A DNA stretch of 64,000 bases from an uncultured Flavobacteriaceae bacterium (GTDB lineage: Bacteria; Bacteroidota; Bacteroidia; Flavobacteriales; Flavobacteriaceae). Each line of letters starts with the position of its first letter. Positions within the stretch are counted from its first letter, which is position 1. Below, in pieces: positions 1 to 9,835 of the stretch. The notes below the pieces were generated by a model. The model was given only the letters and a program-made list of their open reading frames with translations. It did not search any database and was not told the DNA's origin. The translations under genes were made by a program, and so were the position numbers. The stretch covers positions 313,001 to 377,000 of the forward strand of contig CALSUE010000001.1 in assembly GCA_943789455.1 (NCBI GenBank), read 5' to 3'.

Positions 1-787
1 TATCATTCTCAGCATCTACAAGACTAGGATAAAACACAAAGGTTTCATTAAGATAATTTGTAGAGATATCAGTAGCGGCTTCATTTAAATTAAACAATGA
101 AAACCCATCAGTATCATCATCACATTGTTTAAGCTCTACAGTATCTGTGATAATAGGTAAGGGGTCTACAATGAGTTCAAAAGAAGTAAAAGTACTCCCA
201 GGACTGTCATCAGAGACGGTATTACAAGCTACATTATCTATATTTTCAATTCTCACATATATTCTTTGAGAAAGAGTAACCTCATAATCAGAGTTTTTAT
301 CAATGGCATTAGAAGTACTACTAGTTTGCGCATCTGCAAGATCAGTATGATAAGAAATAAAGTAATCACCAGGATTGGTCACAGTTGCTAAAATCTCTGC
401 ATCTTTAGTATTTAAAAGAAATAAAGACTTTTGATCAATATCTGAACCACTAGCAGTATCATCACAGATTCTATAGACTGAAGGTTGAGTAGGCGTAGGG
501 GTGTCAGTTACTTTAAGTTTAAATTCAACAGTAGTAAAACACGTAGTATTGTTACGATTATGGATTCTAGCATAGATTGTTGGATTATCAGAAGTATTTA
601 CACGATACGGGTTCGCAATTATCGCAGCAGTAGTATTGGCCTCTGCTTCTGCAAGAGTATCAAAATACAATACTTCAAAGTCTGTAAGATCTGGATTTAA
701 AATTGGGTCTAAGCTATTTAGTATTTGAGGGGTTTGATCTGTTATTAAATCAAAATCAACAAAACCAGCTCTGTTTTCATCACAACG
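1..787. repeat. Near-identical block shared by the two adhesin genes, copy A
   Basis: This stretch aligns without gaps to 6302-7088. By eye I see six mismatches (positions 59, 131, 172, 236, 242, 647). Identity stops sharply after 787, and the left limit lies outside the window. Both copies are in coding sequence, in the same reading frame and orientation. Confidence 0.95.
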
Positions 788-3700
788 TTGAATATCAAAG
801 TCAGTTGAAATTAGAGTAGGTAGAGCATCGACGGTTAACTTTATTGAATTGGATGTGTCATCACAACTATTGCCTGCTCTTTGTAAAAACACCCTGTATA
901 AGTTATCATTTAATGCTAGCTGTAAATTAGTAATTTGTAATGTTGTAGAAGTACTTCCGTTATAAACTGCGTCATCAATTATAGAATTCCAGGTAGCTCC
1001 ATTATCAGTACTAAGCTCCCATTGAAAGGTGTCAGCAGTTGAGTCAATAGTAATCGTGGAAGTAGATAGTTGACAGAAGACAACATCTTCAAAAGGAGTA
1101 TTTAATACTATTGGCGCCCCTATACTATAGTCACTATTAGGTATTGTATAACCATCAGTAATGCCTATTACTATTCCTTGTTCATCAACTGTAACTGGAG
1201 AGGAACCAATAAAATCATCATTATCTGCATCTGTATACCCAGCTTCAATAACATCGGTACAATCATCTCCATCGCTATCAGGATCTAAATAGCTTAATAT
1301 GGTGTCTACATCTAAATCAGATACAGTATAATTCAGAATGAAGTTATCTGCAATAGTTTCTAAAGCATCAACTAAACCATTAATCCCAACTGAAGTTGAA
1401 GAATTGTCTATAGTTCCATTTAGGTCCGAATCTAATTGTGTATGACCGGCTTCAAATAAATCATAGACACCGTCATTATCTGAATCTAAATCTAAATAAT
1501 CTAAGACTCCATCATTATCTGAGTCAATAGGTGTTATGGGTGAGGTGAAAACATCGTCTAAACCATCTAAGTTAGTATCAACTCCAGTTAATACCACACT
1601 AGTTCCTTGTGCTTCTATAATATCAGTTATTCCGTCATTATCGCTATCTGCATCAAAAGCGTTTTCAATACCATCATTATCTGTATCAATTCCAAAACAA
1701 GTTAAAATGATATTCCCATTGAAAGTAGAATTATCTGTATTGTTATTTAAAATATGATTAAAGTTTAATTGATTTACACTGTTTGCTACAAGTTTAAATG
1801 GAGTTGTTCCATCTGGTGTGGGATTAAATCTAAAACGCACCTCTGATGCAGAGAAATTATTGACTCCATCTTCAAAAATGTCATCAAAATCAGTATCTAC
1901 TAAAAGAATGTTGTCAGGATCTATTAATGTGATATTTTTTGTGTTTGGTCCTATGCTAAGAATAAAAGTTTCCCCGTTTGTAATTGTATGAGGGATTCCT
2001 GAATTTTGAGTAAATTCTATATTAATAGGTTCATTAAAGTCAAGAGTGTAGATTAAATTAGCAGTTGCTCCTGCATCAATAACTGTTGTAATGTTACTTG
2101 TTCCATCACCAGATACTGATGAAGTTCCGTTTTGAATTAAACTTGATGTTGTAAAAGTTGCATCTAAAGACCCGTCTTGAAAATTAAGGATGGGCGCATT
2201 AATATCACTAAAATCAAGATTTACATTTCCTAAAGACTCATCACAATTTAAGATACCATCATTGTCTAAATCAACATCTACATTATCAATGATAAGATCA
2301 TTGTCTAAATCATCAGGACATATACTTACAGGTATTATTTGTGATTCAAAAGTTGCTCCAGAACAAATGAGTGTTCCTATTAGTCTGTAATTTCCGGGTT
2401 CAGCTGGAATTATAGTTCCTGTAATATTTCCAGTACTAACAAATCCAGTACCATCATCATAAAACCATTCAACAGAATCAAATAATTCTGTATTTACGGA
2501 TTGTAACGTAACATTTGGAATACAATTTCCTAATGAAGAAACATTTGTATCTAAATTAATCTCAGGAGGTGAAGGGAAGCCCGAATAGAAACTTCCTGAG
2601 GCAGCAAAACCGTTTTGGTTGAAGTAAGCACAGTATAGTTCTCCTGAACTTTGAACCGATACATTCCCTGAAAGTCCTACCTTGTATGTTTCATAGTCAG
2701 GGTTACCATCAACACTAAAAGGACCCTCAGGAGAAAAATCTGTAATAGGTAGTCCATTTATAGTTATTGTAGCTAATTTATTTGTGACAATTGAAACCCC
2801 ACCTGAAAAAATAGCATCACCCATTTGGTCTATACTGGCAATATTATCTACATCACCTCTGTTTTCACAACTAAGTGGCGGTACAAAAAACATTCCTTGA
2901 TTAGGAACACTTCCTACTTGTCCTCCAATTCCCTGATAAGCAAAAACTGGATTTGAAGTTTGGACATACAGATTCCCATTTGTGTTGTATTCGTTTCCTT
3001 CTATTACATACCATTCACCTGCGTTTATGGTGGCTTCAACAGTTGTGTTTGCACCGATAAAAATATCTGTATTGTCTTGGTGAGCTACAACAAGAACATT
3101 TTCCCAACTGTTACCTGTGGCACCTCCATTACCTTTAACAAAAATATATTCATTACCTACTTTTGAAAAGTCAACAATTTGATCTATTCCAAAATCTCGT
3201 CCACTAGATCCATCTGCAAAACTTCCAGTACCTGATCCAGAATTTACTACAATGGGTTTGTCTGAGCTAACCAAAGAGCCAATTAAATCATTTGGAATAC
3301 CACCATTATTAGAACCCACTGCGATCATATAACTTTCTCCCTCGCTTAGATTTACATTTATAGGTGTAGAGCCCGTATGATTTATGATCGTAATTCCTGT
3401 TGGAAAATCTTCAAATGAAATATTGGTGTCATCTTCAGTTGCCATCACTGAGGTATAGGTTAAAAATCCGCCTGGTGAATTATTATTTTCTGTTGCCATT
3501 CCACCAACTCTAAATTGTGTTCCAAGTGCTGACAATCCTTTACTTACTAATGCTCCTGCTTGATATTGATTTGGGAGAGATGATCTAAACCTCACTGAAA
3601 CGTAAATTACATCACTTGCTTCAATGATGTAACCCCTATCATTTATAATCGTATTTGATAAATTTTCTGATATTGCTAATTGAGAATCTCCATCCGTATC

Positions 3701-3988
3701 TAAATTTGCAGATGGATCTCCTGGATCTTCTCCATCTTGAACTATCCTGTATAGGAAAGGATTCGCATTTGTAACGATACCAGCATAATCATTGTCTGGA
3801 TTCCCGACAGTTTTAATACTAAAGGAGATATTTGCGTTTCTTGGTGTAGAAATATAAATATATTGCTCTGAGATATCGTTACCTTGACTAGTGATCGGAG
3901 GTATAAAGTGTTTAGTACTTAATTGACCAAATACTGTATTCAATGTTATTAAAAAGAATATATGAAATAATAGATGCTTTAGTTTCAT
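1..3988 (-). CDS. Large secreted adhesin with IgGFc-binding-like region and TSP3-like repeats (partial, C-terminus beyond window)
   Basis: The frame is open from an ATG at 3988 to the window edge, about 1,329 codons, so the C-terminus is missing. Residues 1-21 form a signal peptide ending VFG before Q22. Residues roughly 30-465 resemble the IgGFc-binding-like N-terminal domain of large bacterial surface proteins. An Ig-like stretch follows to about 550, then acidic thrombospondin type 3-like calcium repeats (DTDNDG, DSDNDG patterns) at about 555-920. Another Ig-like region lies near 950-1050, and from about 1060 come ~100-residue modules (CDEN/CDD...DGF...ADAE...YARI) also found in the adhesin gene just upstream. 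I infer a cell-surface adhesin exported by Sec and T9SS. The sorting signal expected at the C-terminus is not visible. Confidence 0.8.
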   Translation of the reverse strand, partial: MKLKHLLFHIFFLITLNTVFGQLSTKHFIPPITSQGNDISEQYIYISTPRNANISFSIKTVGNPDNDYAGIVTNANPFLYRIVQDGEDPGDPSANLDTDGDSQLAISENLSNTIINDRGYIIEASDVIYVSVRFRSSLPNQYQAGALVSKGLSALGTQFRVGGMATENNNSPGGFLTYTSVMATEDDTNISFEDFPTGITIINHTGSTPINVNLSEGESYMIAVGSNNGGIPNDLIGSLVSSDKPIVVNSGSGTGSFADGSSGRDFGIDQIVDFSKVGNEYIFVKGNGGATGNSWENVLVVAHQDNTDIFIGANTTVEATINAGEWYVIEGNEYNTNGNLYVQTSNPVFAYQGIGGQVGSVPNQGMFFVPPLSCENRGDVDNIASIDQMGDAIFSGGVSIVTNKLATITINGLPITDFSPEGPFSVDGNPDYETYKVGLSGNVSVQSSGELYCAYFNQNGFAASGSFYSGFPSPPEINLDTNVSSLGNCIPNVTLQSVNTELFDSVEWFYDDGTGFVSTGNITGTIIPAEPGNYRLIGTLICSGATFESQIIPVSICPDDLDNDLIIDNVDVDLDNDGILNCDESLGNVNLDFSDINAPILNFQDGSLDATFTTSSLIQNGTSSVSGDGTSNITTVIDAGATANLIYTLDFNEPINIEFTQNSGIPHTITNGETFILSIGPNTKNITLIDPDNILLVDTDFDDIFEDGVNNFSASEVRFRFNPTPDGTTPFKLVANSVNQLNFNHILNNNTDNSTFNGNIILTCFGIDTDNDGIENAFDADSDNDGITDIIEAQGTSVVLTGVDTNLDGLDDVFTSPITPIDSDNDGVLDYLDLDSDNDGVYDLFEAGHTQLDSDLNGTIDNSSTSVGINGLVDALETIADNFILNYTVSDLDVDTILSYLDPDSDGDDCTDVIEAGYTDADNDDFIGSSPVTVDEQGIVIGITDGYTIPNSDYSIGAPIVLNTPFEDVVFCQLSTSTITIDSTADTFQWELSTDNGATWNSIIDDAVYNGSTSTTLQITNLQLALNDNLYRVFLQRAGNSCDDTSNSIKLTVDALPTLISTDFDIQRCDENRAGFVDFDLITDQTPQILNSLDPILNPDLTDFEVLYFDTLAEAEANTTAAIIANPYRVNTSDNPTIYARIHNRNNTTCFTTVEFKLKVTDTPTPTQPSVYRICDDTASGSDIDQKSLFLLNTKDAEILATVTNPGDYFISYHTDLADAQTSSTSNAIDKNSDYEVTLSQRIYVRIENIDNVACNTVSDDSPGSTFTSFELIVDPLPIITDTVELKQCDDDTDGFSLFNLNEAATDISTNYLNETFVFYPSLVDAEND

Positions 3989-4133
3989 TTAAAAAATGGT
4001 GTAGTTTTTTGTAATTATCAAATATAAGTGAATTTATCACATATTAGTTTTGAAACAATGGTTAAAAAAACTATAATATTAATTCTTTTATAAAACTTAA
4101 ATTAACATATTTTTTGCGTTTGCTGCTCAGTTC

Positions 4134-7100
4134 TTACCTTCTCAACAGCGAGAAGTTTCCATTTCTTTCTCTTAGCGCTCCATTTCTATCGACCAGTATA
4201 ATTGAGAACCAGTAATCATCAGAGGCCAATATTTTACCACCATAAGTACCATCCCATCCTTGAGTATCAATATCAATCTGCGCTACTATTTTACCAAACC
4301 TGTTAAAGATATTTATCTGTGCACTTGGGAAAAAGGTTGAATTGGCGCCTTTAATGGCCCATGTATCATTAACCCCATCGTTGTTAGGGGTGAAGAACTT
4401 TGGAAATTCAATCACCGACACAAGTAATCTAGCATCAGGTCTACATCCATTTTTATCTTGTACCACAATGGTATAGAATCCCCCTTGTAAATTGTCAAAG
4501 AAAGGTAGATCTTGAAAAGAAGTGAGTACCCCATCCTCATCAATTAGAGCATATTGATAATCTCCAATTCCTAGATTTGTAGGATCTATAGTTATCGAGT
4601 TATTATCAGAATCATCCACAATGGTTACATCCGCATCAGTAATGGTTGCTACACTCGACTCATTGACCAGTATTTCTCTAGTTCTAGTACATCCAGTACC
4701 ATTGGTTGTTGTTGCAGTAACCGTATAAAGTCCTCCAGAGCTAATTGTTATTTGAGATCCTATAATTTCGTTTCCAGAAGGATCCGTCCACACATAATCA
4801 TATACAGCAGCAGGATTTTCTACAAATATGGTAAGATCTGGCCCACTCAAACAAACAATTTGAGGTGATGTTACGGTAAATTCAGGTAACGGATTTACAA
4901 TGACATCAAAAGTAAAGTCATCATTGACACACTGAGTATCTTTATTCTCTACACGAACAAATATAGTTTGCTGATTTGCCGTAGTATTGGTGTACGGACT
5001 AGATAAAGCATCCGTACCATCGGTAGCATCTGTTTGCGTTTCATGGAAAGTCACATTAAAATCATCAGGATCTTGCAGTGGTCCTAAGATGTCAGTAATC
5101 TGACTGTCAAGATCTATATTTTGCACAAAACCATTGGTATCATCCCCATCTAAATCATCATCACAATAGGATAAGTTAGACGCATTTTCAGTAGTAGGTT
5201 CAGGATTTACAATGGCATTAAAATTAGAGATGCCATTAGCACACCCAGTAAGTGAATTGTATACCCTTGCATAGATAATCTGAGAGAAAGGGACAGAATT
5301 CGAAAACGGACTTCCAAGCGGTAAGACTCCAGCTTGTGCATCTGCTAAACTCGCATGATAGGTTACGGTAAACTGAGCAGGATCTTGCGTACCAAGAATA
5401 CCCGCAGTTTGCAGTTCAAGATCAAAACTTTGGGAGAACCCATTTTGAGCCGACCCATCCGTATTGTCATCACAAATCTCTAGATCTTCCACAAAGTTAG
5501 CTACCGGTAAAGGATTTACAATGATATCAAAAGAAGTCTGAGCCGTAAAACACCCAGAAAGGTTATTTTCTACACGAACAAATATGGTTTCTAGGTTAGG
5601 TACACTATTCTGATACATCGCTGGGGTAGCAATAGGAGCATTCCCAGAGAGTGCATCAGCAGCACTGTTATGATAGGTTACTGTAAAATCTACAGGGTCT
5701 TGAGTTCCAAGAATAATAGGAGTTTGAGACTCTAAATTAAAGGTTTGCACAATCCCATTAAACCCATCACCATCATCTAGATCATCACAAAGTTCAAGAG
5801 CTCCAACTTCTTGTGCCGTTACAGGTTCAACCGTTAAGGTAATATAAGGTCCAAAACCAAGACAGTCATTATCAAGATCACTATCTACTCTGATATAAAT
5901 TTGTTGGGTAATAGGATATCCGATATTACGATAGTTCGAAGGATCTGCAATGGCATTAAGCTCAGCCAATGCATCAGCCAGATTTCTGTAATAGGTCACT
6001 GTAAGTTGCTGAGTGGTGGGAAATAGATCTAATACTTCTTGTGTTACCGAGCTAAAGTCAAAGGTGCTAATTCCATCATTATCATCATTATTGGCCGTAT
6101 CATTTCCATCGATATCTAAAAAGTCATCACACACAGAAAAGTTACGCTGAAAAGCAGCGGGAAGTCCGGTGGTAGACACAATAATATCTACTTGAGCAAT
6201 TCTGTAACAGTTCTCTGAAGAAATGGCTCTGGCCCAAACCACATCAGTAGTTACAGTTCTGTTTTCAAAGACAAGTACTTCAGCAGCAGTAAAGGCATTG
6301 GTATCATTCTCAGCATCTACAAGACTAGGATAAAACACAAAGGTTTCATTAAGATAATTAGTAGAGATATCAGTAGCGGCTTCATTTAAATTAAACAATG
6401 AAAACCCATCAGTATCATCATCACATTGTTTGAGCTCTACAGTATCTGTGATAATAGGTAAGGGGTCTACAACGAGTTCAAAAGAAGTAAAAGTACTCCC
6501 AGGACTGTCATCAGAGACGGTATTACAAGCTACATTGTCTATGTTTTCAATTCTCACATATATTCTTTGAGAAAGAGTAACCTCATAATCAGAGTTTTTA
6601 TCAATGGCATTAGAAGTACTACTAGTTTGCGCATCTGCAAGATCAGTATGATAAGAAATAAAGTAATCACCAGGATTGGTCACAGTTGCTAAAATCTCTG
6701 CATCTTTAGTATTTAAAAGAAATAAAGACTTTTGATCAATATCTGAACCACTAGCAGTATCATCACAGATTCTATAGACTGAAGGTTGAGTAGGCGTAGG
6801 GGTGTCAGTTACTTTAAGTTTAAATTCAACAGTAGTAAAACACGTAGTATTGTTACGATTATGGATTCTAGCATAGATTGTTGGATTATCAGAAGTATTT
6901 ACACGATACGGGTTCGCAATTATCGCAGCAGTAGTATTGGCCTCTGCATCTGCAAGAGTATCAAAATACAATACTTCAAAGTCTGTAAGATCTGGATTTA
7001 AAATTGGGTCTAAGCTATTTAGTATTTGAGGGGTTTGATCTGTTATTAAATCAAAATCAACAAAACCAGCTCTGTTTTCATCACAACGATTGATGTCTAA

Positions 7101-9419
7101 GACTGCTGGAATTAAAACCGGAGTGGTATCTACAATAGCCTCTATTGCAATCCTTTCTGTTGTAGCACATCCTTCTGGCGATGCAGCTACATAATATGTT
7201 ATAGAACTGTTAAGCAATGGTGTGCTAAATGCATTTCCAGTGAATACAAGATTTCCCCCTACAGGAGCATCATACCAATAAATCTCACCTTCAGTAACTG
7301 TTGCTGTTAATGATACACTTCCACCAGTACAGGTTCTGTCATTAGTGGTTCCTGTAATTTCAGGTATATAGATACTAGTGCTTGAAGAAATATTTAAAAC
7401 GGGATCGCCTGGAGTTCCTCCATATTCTACAATATAACCTTTTGCTTGAAAATCAACTGGTTGTCCTGATGTATCATCTGGTAAATCATTCCATGATCCA
7501 TCTATTCCAATACCATCAGCTGTAATATGTGCATAATCTTCACCACTTTGAAATTCATTAGGCTCACCTGTATTCCAATTTTCATACATTCCCGGGGGAG
7601 CAGTTCCTCCAGCTGTACCATTCCAAAATATGGTTCCACTCTCTGGACCACTCATCCATTTCCATTCTCCTTCGTTATCTTCATCGCTAGCACCTATCCA
7701 ACCAGTACCCGTAATCTGTTCGGCAGAGATGACACTTTCTTCTTCTGACAAAATTGTAACTAGGTAGCCCTGTAAACCATAATAGGTAGAGGCTTCTGCA
7801 AGAATTTTAGCATCTGACCATGTTACTAAATTATTTTCTTTAAAAATATAAAAGTGATCGGTAGAAGGCAGGTAATTTGCATCTCCTATGGTAAAAGAAA
7901 AAAAACGCTCTCCACTGATGTTTGGATTTGTACTTGTAAAAACAACTTCTCGAACAGCCGATTGAAGATCCGAGTAAAGTATCTGAGTTGCAGGAGCAAT
8001 TGGCTCTAATGTCAATTTCCCTTCAGTTGTATTCCATGTGGATGTTATATTTGGATGTGTGCCCGTTAAGATTAAAATATCTTCAGGATTAGAATATCCT
8101 GAGGATATTTGAATAGTAAAAAAATCTAACCCTGTATCATCAGAATCTGTAATTGTAAAATTTTCTGCAATTTTTATTTCACTTAAAGGACAGTATGCTC
8201 CTCTAAAATTTGATGAAAGTACAGGTGGTTGATTAATATTTACTAATAGCTTAAAGCTAGTTGTAGCCGGAATACATGTGTTTGGAGCCGCATTTGTTAC
8301 AACTCGTGCATAAATATCATCTGTAAAATCAGGGTTATCCGGGATATTTGTATAATTATCAGGATTAGGAATTGGGCTTACATTTGCATCAGCATCAGCT
8401 TGACTTTGATAATATTGTACTTCATAAATGGTTGAATCTTGTCCATTTAATAAAATATTATTAAATAAATCTCTTAAATTAAATATGGTAAAACCATCTT
8501 CAGTTCCGTCTGTGTCAAATACTTCATAAAATGGATTTGGTAATGGTGTTATTGTAGGCTGAGAATAAAAATTAATTTCGACTTCATCATCATCTGTGCT
8601 TCCGTCTAGGTCTGTTACTTCAACTTTATAGATTCCTGAAACATTATTATTGATAACATATATTGGATTTGTTTGTCCAACAATATCTGTAAATCCTGTT
8701 CCTGTATCTAAAAACCATTGATATCCGATAGCTGTTGTTGAGGGAGATGTTCCATCTAAAGTAATAACTTCTCCTTCACATACCTCTTGATCAGGTCCTA
8801 GATCTCCAACAACAATAGAGCAATCTAATGGGTTTCCTAGGCCATCATCAACTAAATCACCAGTCCATTCAAGTGTAAACGAATCGTTACCTCCTTGATA
8901 ACTATTGATTAACAATAGGTATTCTTCGCCTTCATTAACTTCTAGGAAAGGAGTATACCAATCACCACTTAGAAATGACGGAGGGTTTCCAGCTCCAGTT
9001 TGACCACCGTCATTTGGATTTCCAGCATTGTAATTTGAAATTCCACAATCTCCTGGGCCTGTCCAACCTACAGGATCTCCTAGATCATCACACCTTACAT
9101 CAGGACCATAAACCGCAAAATCCCAGTCATCGTTGGGGTTATCAGGGATGATATTAAACCCTAATTGACCATTTCTTGCTGCTTTAAAACGAAACCATAT
9201 AGAGTTTGATTCAATTCCTGTACCAGCTCCACCATCTCCCAAACAGCCTGATTCGTTAATTGGTAAATCGTTTACATCACCAATTCCTATAACTTCATAA
9301 TTTATAGCAGTTGTCTCACAAACAGCAACTGCATCAATACAGTCTGCTATATTTTGTGAAAAAACAATTGGGCTAAAGAATATTAATACAACAACTAGAA
9401 GGCTTCTTAAGGTTATCAA
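4134..9419 (-). CDS. Giant T9SS type B adhesin with C-type lectin domain and about eight ~100-residue modules
   Basis: 1,761 residues. A signal peptide (1-22, ending FSQ) is followed by a Cys-containing N-terminal domain to about 190 and an Ig-like region. A C-type lectin-like domain lies at about 515-666 and keeps an EPN motif (near residue 619) and a WND motif (near 643), the pair that binds calcium and mannose-type sugars in canonical lectins. About eight modules follow with the pattern CDD..DG..F.L....VTYH.S.ADA....IYVRVEN...C......VNPLP, one of them ahead of the lectin domain. Residues about 1669-1761 (PKFFTPNNDGVNDTW...) are a gliding-motility-associated CHU_C/type B T9SS sorting domain. 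The start overlaps the stop of the small exported protein upstream (ATGA), so the two are probably co-translated. Likely a cell-surface, sugar-binding adhesin. Confidence 0.92.
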   Translation of the reverse strand: MITLRSLLVVVLIFFSPIVFSQNIADCIDAVAVCETTAINYEVIGIGDVNDLPINESGCLGDGGAGTGIESNSIWFRFKAARNGQLGFNIIPDNPNDDWDFAVYGPDVRCDDLGDPVGWTGPGDCGISNYNAGNPNDGGQTGAGNPPSFLSGDWYTPFLEVNEGEEYLLLINSYQGGNDSFTLEWTGDLVDDGLGNPLDCSIVVGDLGPDQEVCEGEVITLDGTSPSTTAIGYQWFLDTGTGFTDIVGQTNPIYVINNNVSGIYKVEVTDLDGSTDDDEVEINFYSQPTITPLPNPFYEVFDTDGTEDGFTIFNLRDLFNNILLNGQDSTIYEVQYYQSQADADANVSPIPNPDNYTNIPDNPDFTDDIYARVVTNAAPNTCIPATTSFKLLVNINQPPVLSSNFRGAYCPLSEIKIAENFTITDSDDTGLDFFTIQISSGYSNPEDILILTGTHPNITSTWNTTEGKLTLEPIAPATQILYSDLQSAVREVVFTSTNPNISGERFFSFTIGDANYLPSTDHFYIFKENNLVTWSDAKILAEASTYYGLQGYLVTILSEEESVISAEQITGTGWIGASDEDNEGEWKWMSGPESGTIFWNGTAGGTAPPGMYENWNTGEPNEFQSGEDYAHITADGIGIDGSWNDLPDDTSGQPVDFQAKGYIVEYGGTPGDPVLNISSSTSIYIPEITGTTNDRTCTGGSVSLTATVTEGEIYWYDAPVGGNLVFTGNAFSTPLLNSSITYYVAASPEGCATTERIAIEAIVDTTPVLIPAVLDINRCDENRAGFVDFDLITDQTPQILNSLDPILNPDLTDFEVLYFDTLADAEANTTAAIIANPYRVNTSDNPTIYARIHNRNNTTCFTTVEFKLKVTDTPTPTQPSVYRICDDTASGSDIDQKSLFLLNTKDAEILATVTNPGDYFISYHTDLADAQTSSTSNAIDKNSDYEVTLSQRIYVRIENIDNVACNTVSDDSPGSTFTSFELVVDPLPIITDTVELKQCDDDTDGFSLFNLNEAATDISTNYLNETFVFYPSLVDAENDTNAFTAAEVLVFENRTVTTDVVWARAISSENCYRIAQVDIIVSTTGLPAAFQRNFSVCDDFLDIDGNDTANNDDNDGISTFDFSSVTQEVLDLFPTTQQLTVTYYRNLADALAELNAIADPSNYRNIGYPITQQIYIRVDSDLDNDCLGFGPYITLTVEPVTAQEVGALELCDDLDDGDGFNGIVQTFNLESQTPIILGTQDPVDFTVTYHNSAADALSGNAPIATPAMYQNSVPNLETIFVRVENNLSGCFTAQTSFDIIVNPLPVANFVEDLEICDDNTDGSAQNGFSQSFDLELQTAGILGTQDPAQFTVTYHASLADAQAGVLPLGSPFSNSVPFSQIIYARVYNSLTGCANGISNFNAIVNPEPTTENASNLSYCDDDLDGDDTNGFVQNIDLDSQITDILGPLQDPDDFNVTFHETQTDATDGTDALSSPYTNTTANQQTIFVRVENKDTQCVNDDFTFDVIVNPLPEFTVTSPQIVCLSGPDLTIFVENPAAVYDYVWTDPSGNEIIGSQITISSGGLYTVTATTTNGTGCTRTREILVNESSVATITDADVTIVDDSDNNSITIDPTNLGIGDYQYALIDEDGVLTSFQDLPFFDNLQGGFYTIVVQDKNGCRPDARLLVSVIEFPKFFTPNNDGVNDTWAIKGANSTFFPSAQINIFNRFGKIVAQIDIDTQGWDGTYGGKILASDDYWFSIILVDRNGALRERNGNFSLLRR
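6302..7088. repeat. Near-identical block shared by the two adhesin genes, copy B
   Basis: Matches 1-787 at all but about six positions. It encodes roughly residues 778-1039 of the 1,761-residue adhesin, covering two full modules and part of a third. Four of the six differences are synonymous. The other two change Ile/Val and Glu/Asp. Confidence 0.95.
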
Positions 9420-9739
9420 TTTTTACTAAATTTTTTATTGGTAATAATTTTTCTTTCCTTAGATAACTCAAAAGTATAATCTCCTTTATCAAAATTTTTA
9501 AAATTATGCTTAAAAGCAAATAATTTTTTTTCAAAAATTTCAAATTTTTTAATAAAGATTTTTTTTCCTGTTTTATTTTTAATTGTCAAACTATATTTTC
9601 CTATGTCCTCTAAGGTTAATAATATTGATGATGTTCCTAAAAGATTATTTGGTGATATTTTGATTTTATTTTCTTGACCATAATTATCATTTGAAAAGAA
9701 AATAAATAACATAAAAAAAAAGACTATTTTTTTTATCAT
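9416..9739 (-). CDS. Small exported protein, coupled to the adhesin gene
   Basis: 107 residues, lysine- and phenylalanine-rich. An N-terminal hydrophobic segment (about 3-21, ending NYGQ) looks like a signal peptide. The mature part alternates beta-like stretches and ends with a GDYTFEL...ITNKKF pattern that loosely recalls the C-terminal strands of T9SS type A sorting domains. That resemblance is weak. The stop codon overlaps the start of the 1,761-residue adhesin by 4 nt, so the two belong to one operon. I do not recognise the family. It could be a partner or chaperone of the adhesin, but nothing in the sequence proves this. Confidence 0.65.
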   Translation of the reverse strand: MIKKIVFFFMLFIFFSNDNYGQENKIKISPNNLLGTSSILLTLEDIGKYSLTIKNKTGKKIFIKKFEIFEKKLFAFKHNFKNFDKGDYTFELSKERKIITNKKFSKN

Positions 9740-9835
9740 AGGTTCATAGAATTTTAATTTTCACCAAGATATAATAAATATTAATTTAAGGTCTATGAAA
9801 TTAATTAATTTTTAGAAAATTAACACTAGGGCTAA

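Noticed and set aside
485..700. Plus-strand ORF inside the left adhesin, with a nearly identical twin at 6786-7001
   Set aside because: The twin exists only because of the repeated block, and both lie antisense to clearly coding adhesin sequence. No start signal or recognisable product.
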